A stretch of DNA of 57,253 nt, from the NCBI GenBank assembly GCA_964586835.1, contig CAZPIC010000013.1, forward strand, positions 1 to 57,253. The letters run 5' to 3'. The notes under the pieces were generated by a model. The model saw nothing but the letters and a program-made list of their open reading frames with translations, searched no databases and had not been told where the DNA came from. This document shows, one piece after another, positions 8,200 to 13,451 of this stretch; position 1 is the stretch's first letter, and every line of letters begins with the position of its first letter. Source of the stretch: CAZLYF01 sp964586835. Lineage in GTDB: Bacteria > Bacillota > Clostridia > Christensenellales > Aristaeellaceae. A program made the translations under genes and the position numbers.

Positions 8200-8856
8200 A
8201 TCAACTACGATCTGACTATCAATGAGGGAATCAGAGACCGGGAAGTGCGCCTGATCGGAAGCGACGGAAACCAGCTTGGGGTCATGCCGACCCAAAGAGC
8301 GCTCCAGCTGGCTGAAGAAGCGCAGATGGATCTGGTCAAAATCGTTCCCAACGCGCAGCCGCCCGTCTGCAAGCTGATGAACTATGACAAGCATCGTTTT
8401 GAGCAGGCGAAGCGAGAAAAGGAAATGCGCAAAAATCAGCGCATCATTGAACTGAAAGAGGTCCAGCTTTCTGCCACCATTGAGGAAAACGACATCCTGA
8501 CAAAAGCCAAGAGGGCTATCAAGTTCCTTGCCGAAGGGGACAAGGTCAAGGTGTCTATCCGGTTTCGCGGAAGACAGATTGCCCACACGGAGATCGGTTA
8601 TAGGGTGATGCAGGACTTTGTCCGCAGAACCGCGGAGGTGTCGCTCGTCGAGCGGCATCCGCTGATGGAAGGGCGCCATATGATCATGATCCTTGCCCCG
8701 AAGGCGGAGAAGGCGACGAAGGCAGAGCGCGCTGCGGCCCGCCGGGCGCAGGAGGCGACCCAACCAGGGGCTAAAGGCCCCCAGCAAACTGCACAGGAGG
8801 AAAAGGCATGCCCAAGCAAAAAACCCACCGCGGTGCCGCAAAGCGGTTTAAGCTGA
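8200..8856 (+). CDS. infC: Translation initiation factor IF-3, ATC start codon
   Basis: IF-3 binds the 30S subunit and proofreads start-codon selection. The recognisable N-terminus NYDLTINEGIRDREVRLIG begins directly after an ATC codon at 8200. The codon before that is TAC, and before it an in-frame TGA (8194-8196) closes the frame, so no ATG, GTG or TTG is available until GTG 8245, inside the conserved N-domain. GGAGG at 8186-8190 is 9 nt from the ATC. IF-3 genes are known to use such rare starts for autoregulation (ATT in E. coli). The N- and C-domains end near residue 168 (MIMILAPK). A charged Ala/Lys/Gln-rich tail brings the protein to 218 residues and overlaps rpmI by 49 bp. Confidence 0.93.
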   Translation: MNYDLTINEGIRDREVRLIGSDGNQLGVMPTQRALQLAEEAQMDLVKIVPNAQPPVCKLMNYDKHRFEQAKREKEMRKNQRIIELKEVQLSATIEENDILTKAKRAIKFLAEGDKVKVSIRFRGRQIAHTEIGYRVMQDFVRRTAEVSLVERHPLMEGRHMIMILAPKAEKATKAERAAARRAQEATQPGAKGPQQTAQEEKACPSKKPTAVPQSGLS

Positions 8857-8999
8857 CAAAGAGCGGCATGGTGAAACATAGACAGATGAACCGCAATCAT
8901 ATTCTCACCAAGAAGAAGACCAAGCGGACCCGTCGCCTGCGCGCCACCGGCTACCTGAAAAACAAAGCCGAAGCCGCGACGATCCGTTCGATTATTTAG
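8808..8999 (+). CDS. rpmI: 50S ribosomal protein L35
   Basis: Small basic protein of 63 residues beginning PKQKTHRGAAKRFKLTKSG, the L35 signature, and containing the RRLRATGYLKN-like C-terminal half. AGGAGG at 8795-8800 sits 7 nt before the ATG and lies inside the infC reading frame, which continues 49 bp into rpmI. Middle gene of the infC-rpmI-rplT operon. Confidence 0.95.
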   Translation: MPKQKTHRGAAKRFKLTKSGMVKHRQMNRNHILTKKKTKRTRRLRATGYLKNKAEAATIRSII

Positions 9000-9034
9000 C
9001 GGATCGGTCTGTCAAGCAAAAAGGAGAAACGGTC

Positions 9035-9385
9035 ATGGCAAGAATAAAAAGGGCGGTTAGTGCCCATAAAAAACGCCGTAAAATGTATAAGCTCTCCAAG
9101 GGCTATTATGGGGCAAAATCCAGGCAGTACCGGGCCGCCAGCGAACAGGTCCGGCGTTCTTTGAGATATGCCTATATCGGGCGCAAGCTGCGCAAGCGGG
9201 ATTTTAGGCGCCTGTGGATCATCCGAATCAACGCGGCTGCCCGTATCAACGGCCTGAACTATTCAAAGCTTGTCAGCGGACTGAAGAAACTGGGCGTGGA
9301 AGTCAACCGCAAGATGCTGGCCGATATGGCTGTCAACGACGGAGACGCCTTTGCCAAGCTGGCAGAGATGGCCCGGAACGCCTGA
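9035..9385 (+). CDS. rplT: 50S ribosomal protein L20
   Basis: Full-length L20, 116 residues, starting ARIKRAVSAHKKRRKM and containing LSKGYYGAKSRQYRAASEQV and a RLWIIRINAAAR segment. L20 is an early 50S assembly protein that binds 23S rRNA and, in Firmicutes, represses its own operon. AAAGGAGAAACGGTC precedes the ATG. The 35-bp gap after rpmI shows no promoter. The gene is followed by a long hairpin at 9392-9443. Confidence 0.95.
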   Translation: MARIKRAVSAHKKRRKMYKLSKGYYGAKSRQYRAASEQVRRSLRYAYIGRKLRKRDFRRLWIIRINAAARINGLNYSKLVSGLKKLGVEVNRKMLADMAVNDGDAFAKLAEMARNA

Positions 9386-9391
9386 AAAAAT

Positions 9392-9443
9392 CCACAGGAA
9401 AGCCGGGGCCCCGCTTGTGTGCGAGGTCCCGGCTTTCCTGTGG
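9392..9443. terminator. Long perfect hairpin after rplT
   Basis: CCACAGGAAAGCCGGG pairs perfectly with CCCGGCTTTCCTGTGG around a 20-nt interior. On the plus strand no T-run follows (CAATGTG). A run of six A precedes it, so a canonical U-tract exists only for minus-strand transcripts. It probably ends the rplT transcript by stem stability or marks a 3' end. Confidence 0.55.
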
Positions 9444-9478
9444 CAATGTGCAGATCTGAAATGCGACAGCGGCCCATA

Positions 9479-9508
9479 TTGCCGACGGCGGGATCCCGCT
9501 GGTATAAT
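9479..9508 (+). promoter_or_regulatory. Promoter of tRNA-Leu
   Basis: TTGCCG (9479-9484), 18 bases, consensus TATAAT (9503-9508). The predicted start near 9515 is only about 3 nt before the mature tRNA 5' end at 9518. Confidence 0.7.
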
Positions 9509-9517
9509 GCGCCTGCT

Positions 9518-9603
9518 GCCGAAGTGGCGGAATGGCAGACGCAGGGGACTTAAAATCCCCTGGTTATTTGACCGTGCGGGTTCGAGTCCCGCCTTCGGCA
9601 CCA
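9518..9603 (+). tRNA. tRNA-Leu (anticodon TAA)
   Basis: Class II tRNA of 86 nt with encoded CCA. The acceptor stem GCCGAAG pairs with CTTCGGC, followed by discriminator A and CCA. The anticodon stem GGGGA/TCCCC encloses CTTAAAA, giving anticodon TAA (9551-9553), which reads UUA. A variable arm follows (TGGTTATTTGACCG), then a T-arm with GGTTCGAGTCC. Confidence 0.95.
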
Positions 9604-9606
9604 ATA

Positions 9607-9635
9607 GCACCGGCAGCGCGGGGCGCTGCCGGTGC
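9607..9635 (+). terminator. Strong 12-bp hairpin 3' of tRNA-Leu
   Basis: GCACCGGCAGCG-CGGGG-CGCTGCCGGTGC is a perfect 12-bp stem beginning 3 nt after the tRNA CCA. No T-run follows; instead the linker GTGAAGAG begins at 9636 and leads into the hairpin array. It may be a terminator, a 3'-processing stop, or the first array element. Confidence 0.5.
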
Positions 9636-9960
9636 GTGAAGAGGCGGCTGCGCCGCCGTGAAGAGCGCAGCAAGCTGCGCGTGAAGAAGTAGGGGATACA
9701 CGCGGCTGGCGTTGCGCGTGAAAAGCAGCATTAAGCGCAGCGACTGTGCACGCTGCGCGTGAAGAGCAACGCTCTGCGTTGCGTAAAAAGCAGCGTTTCA
9801 CACTGCGTGAAAAGACCGCTTTGCGGCCGTGAAAAACGCCTTCGGGCGCGGAAAAAAGCAGAGCGCGGGCGCTTTGGCTGCTTCGCAGCCGTGAAAAACA
9901 GCGCTCCGCGTTGCGTAAAAAGCAGTGCTTCACACTGCGTAAAAGGGCTGCTTTGCGGCC
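9636..9960 (+). repeat. Tandem short-hairpin array 1 (GTGAAGAG-linked)
   Basis: About a dozen units, each an 8-nt linker (GTGAAGAG, GTGAAAAG, GTAAAAAG, GTGAAAAA) plus a GC-rich hairpin. Examples are GGCGGC-TGC-GCCGCC, GCGCAG-CAAG-CTGCGC, GCAACGC-TCT-GCGTTGC (9766-9782), CGCC-TTCG-GGCG, GGCTGC-TTC-GCAGCC and GCAGTG-CTTCA-CACTGC. Stem sequences differ between units while pairing is kept. The unit length is often 24 nt, which leaves spurious open frames. From 9961 to the stop of the uroporphyrinogen-decarboxylase-like gene at 10163 I see no gene. Confidence 0.85.
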
Positions 9961-10162
9961 ATGACCACGCGCTGTCCGGGAATCGGATAGAGAGTTGGAA
10001 ACGTCATCTTCAATCTGTCTCTCCGCAATACATAATGGGAGATAATTGAAAAGCCAAAAAATCAAGTGATTCTTGAACAACTGATCAACGCCCCCATCGA
10101 TATAACATGTTGCTTCATAACGATGGAGGCGGTGATAGGGGATTCCTTTCTTCCAGCAGAGA

Positions 10163-11101
10163 TCAGCTGTTGCGGCAAACTTCCGCGACAGCCTGAATGT
10201 TGGCAAGCGGTGATCCGTTGGGAAGTGAGCAATCCGGACCTAGAAGCAGGCCCTGTTTGCCAAACCTGGCAATGACTTCACGGGCTTCCTGTGCGGCTTC
10301 CTCAGGCGTGCCGTGGCTGAGCGGCCCCTGCGCGTGCCAGCCGCCCGTCATACCGCCGAAGAGGACCTTTCCTTTGAAAAAATCTCTCCCTTCCTCCAGT
10401 GTCAGGTCGTCGTCATGCACATTCCAGTTAACAACCCGGCACGGATAATCCTGGTAGTAATCAAGTTCTACGTTGGTCGAGCAGATGTGCAGCATGTTGT
10501 TGGGCTTAAACGTGTTGGCCCAGTTCAGCACGGCCAGATCCCCCGGCTTGATCAGCGTTTCGAATTCCTCATGCGTAAACTGGTCTTTGCGGCCACCAGT
10601 ACAGGAGTAGAAGATGCCGTCTATGCCTGCCTCAAAATAGCGTTCGACATATTTCATCAGGGTTTCCTCGACTTTTTTCAAGCCGTCCAGCACCGCCGGA
10701 TGCCTCGATTTGACATCCGCTGTGACACGGTCGTGGCCTACGGCATAGCTGGACTCATTGAAAGGGGAAAACAAGGTCAGATAAATCAGTCCCTGGCCCC
10801 GTCCTGCTTCCACAACGCCACGAACCACTTCCAGTAGCTTGACAAAGTACCATTCACTGCCGTCACCTACGGAAAAGACCTTCCAGTCTGCGGGAGTCCG
10901 CACCTTGACGTCCAGCGCAAAGTTGTAATCGTTCATGATTTTGATGAAGGCGTTGCCACTCTCCCGGTAAAATGTGATGTGGTCCGAAACAGCGGCAGAA
11001 CCCTCCAGGTTCTTATGGTGATACCATAAGCAGTGCGGCACGTGATCCACTATGCCGCCAGCAAGCAGGGTGTTCAGGCGTTGGATATTGTTCATGATCA
11101 T
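10163..11101 (-). CDS. Uroporphyrinogen decarboxylase-family (URO-D) protein
   Basis: A protein of about 312 residues with the URO-D TIM-barrel pattern: N-terminal NNIQRLNTLLAGGIVDHVP, a central region YFEAGIDGIFYSCTGG and KPGDLAVLNW, and a C-terminal GTPEEAAQEAREVIARFGK followed by LLLGPDCSLPNGSPLANIQA. Stand-alone members outside haem operons are often corrinoid-linked methyltransferases or unknown catabolic enzymes, and no haem genes are nearby. The start is set at ATG 11101, with ATG 11095 equally possible, since AAAGGAG lies just upstream on the minus strand; the frame is open further 5' but that part is not protein-like. A decayed aldo/keto reductase lies upstream on the same strand, suggesting a former catabolic operon. 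Confidence 0.8.
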   Translation of the reverse strand: MIMNNIQRLNTLLAGGIVDHVPHCLWYHHKNLEGSAAVSDHITFYRESGNAFIKIMNDYNFALDVKVRTPADWKVFSVGDGSEWYFVKLLEVVRGVVEAGRGQGLIYLTLFSPFNESSYAVGHDRVTADVKSRHPAVLDGLKKVEETLMKYVERYFEAGIDGIFYSCTGGRKDQFTHEEFETLIKPGDLAVLNWANTFKPNNMLHICSTNVELDYYQDYPCRVVNWNVHDDDLTLEEGRDFFKGKVLFGGMTGGWHAQGPLSHGTPEEAAQEAREVIARFGKQGLLLGPDCSLPNGSPLANIQAVAEVCRNS

Positions 11102-11278
11102 GCTGCTCCTTTCGTTTTGTGGGGCATTGTATGAGGGCTGGAACACACCTTGCCATGTGGGCAGTTGGTCTAGCAGCTTCGAGGGGAGGGACACGCTGCA
11201 TGTGCTGAGCGCGCCACGCAATGGGGCAGCGTTGTCGCAGGAGACAGTGGATATATGAAGGACAGGTCGGTCCATGAC

Positions 11279-11730
11279 TTAGCGCAGCGCCACGGCAGTG
11301 GGATCAAAGCTATCCCGCGTCTGATACCTTCGAAGGGTATCCGCCATGCGATTGTTGGCGGGGCTGTCGTACACGGTGCGGGTTTCGTCAGGCAGGGGAA
11401 TTTTGTAAGCACAGCGCGAATTTAGATAGATTCGTCCGTAGAACTTCAGGAGAAACCGAGACTTGAGGCTTTCAAAGTCGGGGAGACCGCGCTTGGTAGA
11501 AATCACGAGGATTGGAATGTTGACAGCGCTTTTGAGGTTCGTCCGATGCGCTTTTCGCCGTGGGATCTCTATTCGAATATCCAGCCGCTGTAAACAGGTG
11601 CAGTGTCCAGGAAGGTTCTGTTGGCCTGGAAGAAGCCATCCAGTTGCACGAACGCTTCACACTCAGGTATTGTACCCAGGCAGAGACGCGAGACCTGAAG
11701 CTTCGTTCTTGGGATTAGGATGTATTGCAT
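11279..11730 (-). pseudogene. Decayed aldo/keto reductase
   Basis: On the minus strand the N-terminus of an aldo/keto reductase is readable from 11730: MQYILIPRTKLQVSRLCLGT, then FVQLDGFFQANRTFLDTAPV, before the frame is lost near 11570. A second fragment in another frame reads VISTKRGLPDFESLKSRF, matching the strand-3 lysine region of the family. A third reads DSFDPTAVALR near the 3' end. More than half of the barrel between these is missing, so at least one frameshift and an internal deletion have occurred. A full-length relative with a different sequence lies at 36673-37614. Confidence 0.6.
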
Positions 11731-11749
11731 AGAAGGTACTTCGCAGTTC

Positions 11750-12154
11750 AATCATCTGTTTATGGAATTGATAGAGCATCTCAATGAAAGCGAGCAGCAT
11801 TCCGGGCGCGCCTTGATCGTCTTGTGATGCCTGGAAGAGATTTGTAAGCATGACGCAAGGCCTCTCACAGTGGGATATCTGGCGGAAAGCTGTGGCGTAA
11901 GCACAACGTACTTAACGCGCGTTTTTGGCGAGCAGATGCGGGAAGCACCGATGCAGTGCCTGCAGCGGTATCGCCTGAGCATTGTCTGCTCTCTGCTGCT
12001 GAGAAGCAGGCTCCCCATCCGGGTTGTGGCCTCTCAGGTGGGGTATACGGACACCAACTATTTTACGCGCGTTTTTACGAAGTATTTGCAGGTCTCCTCC
12101 GGTGCCTACCGGATGAAAAAAACGCCGTTCAGCATGTGGAGACGTCAGGGGTGA
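11750..12154 (+). pseudogene. Remnant of an AraC-family regulator (C-terminal HTH pair)
   Basis: From about 11865 the frame reads a complete AraC DNA-binding region: VGYLAESCGVSTTYLTRVFG (first HTH), then ASQVGYTDTNYFTRVFTKY (second HTH) with the conserved GY-D-NYF-R-F pattern. In the same frame upstream, FNHLFMELIEHLNESEQHSG looks like the end of the linker helix but is cut off by an in-frame TGA at about 11825. The sensor domain is absent. The remnant lies divergent to the decayed aldo/keto reductase and was probably its regulator. The 200 bp after it (12155-12360) show nothing. Confidence 0.6.
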
Positions 12155-12360
12155 ACCGGCACATTGACATCCAGACGCTTTCATGAAAGGGATATTAACG
12201 AATACGCCATGACTATTTGTAACGCAAGCCATATCATGATGCACTCTAAGCCAAGTTTAACAAGGGAATGCATCACCTTCTCCTCCCCGGTCGCAATGCA
12301 CCTACTCTTCCTGCGCAGCGAATTCGTCCTCTACGCTCATCGCCATCTCTTTTAGGCGGG

Positions 12361-12600
12361 GCGCATCCGCCTCTCCACGCAATGCGAAGCATGTCCGTCC
12401 GCTGCGCTTCGTCCCCAACTTCTTTACGCAACGCAAAGCGTTGCACTTCACAGCCGCATCGCGGCTTTTTCACGCAGTGCGGAGCACTGCACTTTACGCA
12501 ACGCAAAGCGGCCTCTTCACGCAGTGCGCAGCACTGCTCTTCACGCAACGCAAAGCGTTGCTCTTCACGGCCGCAAAGCGGCCAAAGCGCCCGCTGCGCT
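12361..12600 (-). repeat. Tandem short-hairpin array 2 (minus orientation)
   Basis: Read on the minus strand this repeats GTGAAGAG, GTGAAGTG or GTAAAGTG between hairpins such as GGCCGC-TTT-GCGGCC, GCAACGC-TTT-GCGTTGC, GCAGTGC-TGC-GCACTGC and GCAGTGC-TCC-GCACTGC (12474-12490 on the plus strand). It starts 3 bp after the stop of the minus-strand MBL-like gene (12604), so the linker again runs in the sense of the upstream gene. Confidence 0.85.
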
Positions 12601-12603
12601 CTA

Positions 12604-13425
12604 TCACTGGCTCACAGTCACCTGATGGCCATCGCTGGTCAGGGTAACAGAGCCGTTCATGGTGCAGTACCAGCGGATGCCCCGGCCTTCAAGGAGGGCT
12701 GTGACTGCTCCTGCGGGAGGATTTTTTACGCTGGCTGGGATCACGGCGATTGTGGGGCTCACACCGTCCAGCAACCTGTCGAGTCCCGTGATATTCTGTC
12801 CGTGGCAGGGGATCTTGATCACGGTATGTGGGGTCAGAAGGCCCGCTTGCTGCATCTCTTCAATGCGCTCGGACATAATATCCCCTGAAAAGAAGAAGCT
12901 GTTCTCCCCGTGCGTGACAGAGACTACGAGGGAAAAATCGTTGTCCTCGTCCTCTGCATAGGATGCCTGTTGCGCGGGATAAACGGTCAGGGCGACATCG
13001 CCGAAGGAAAAGGAAGTCTGCTCCACGACCTCTTCAACCTGTAGTCCTTCCAGGGCATCCGAAAGGGCTTCTCTCAGGTTGCTCAGCTTGCGATAATCGG
13101 GGATCAACACTCGGTGCACCGGTACCGCGCCCAGGAGCTCCGGCGCGCCGCCGATGCTGCGCTTGTCAAAGTGCGTGAGAATCAGACAGTCGATGGCCGG
13201 GATGTCCTTTTTGCGGAGGTATTCAATAATCTCCGGCCCATCGTCTTCTTCACCAGCATCAATCAACACAGCGTGATCCTGCATGCGCAGCAGGAAGGCA
13301 TCAGCTTTTCCGATTTTGAAATACCGGATTTTCAGTGTTTCTGCACCCAGTGCGCTCGCTGTGGTCATGAGCGCGAAGGCTGTCAGCAGGATGAGCGCGC
13401 CGATGCGCCCTTTGAGGTGTTTCAT
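12604..13425 (-). CDS. Secreted metallo-beta-lactamase-fold (ComEC-like) protein with altered metal site
   Basis: A 273-residue exported protein; the signal peptide IGALILLTAFALMTTASALG is followed by a domain like the MBL part of ComEC: IRYFKIGKADAFLLRM, VLIDAGEEDD, then LILTHFDKRSIGGAPELL. In active members the last motif reads TH-x-D-x-DH-x-GG; here the Asp-His pair is replaced (HFDKRS), while FFFSGDI and the HHGS-like IPCHGQN retain Asp and His. Metal binding is therefore doubtful. AAAGGAGGAAC precedes the ATG. It begins 26 bp after the stop of the CotH-like gene on the same strand, so the two are an operon. A hairpin array follows the stop. Confidence 0.8.
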   Translation of the reverse strand: MKHLKGRIGALILLTAFALMTTASALGAETLKIRYFKIGKADAFLLRMQDHAVLIDAGEEDDGPEIIEYLRKKDIPAIDCLILTHFDKRSIGGAPELLGAVPVHRVLIPDYRKLSNLREALSDALEGLQVEEVVEQTSFSFGDVALTVYPAQQASYAEDEDNDFSLVVSVTHGENSFFFSGDIMSERIEEMQQAGLLTPHTVIKIPCHGQNITGLDRLLDGVSPTIAVIPASVKNPPAGAVTALLEGRGIRWYCTMNGSVTLTSDGHQVTVSQ

Positions 13426-13451
13426 GTTCAGTTCCTCCTTTAGTGATCATT

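Noticed and set aside
9585..9603. Phage or island attachment site at the tRNA-Leu 3' end
   Set aside because: No integrase gene and no second copy of the tRNA 3' end were seen in the window.
9607..9960. CRISPR array
   Set aside because: The constant part is only 8 nt and the variable part is palindromic, opposite to CRISPR; no cas genes are in the window.
9759..10049. 96-codon plus-strand frame starting MKSNALRCVKSSV in array 1
   Set aside because: It is a translation of the hairpin array; the unit length is often a multiple of three, which keeps a frame open. There is no ribosome-binding site and it reads across the array edge.
9550..10206. 218-codon minus-strand frame over tRNA-Leu and array 1
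   Set aside because: It contains the complement of a clear tRNA gene and of the repeats, so it cannot be a real protein gene.
12268..12888. 206-codon plus-strand frame over array 2
   Set aside because: Made of array repeats plus the antisense of the MBL-like gene; no family motif.
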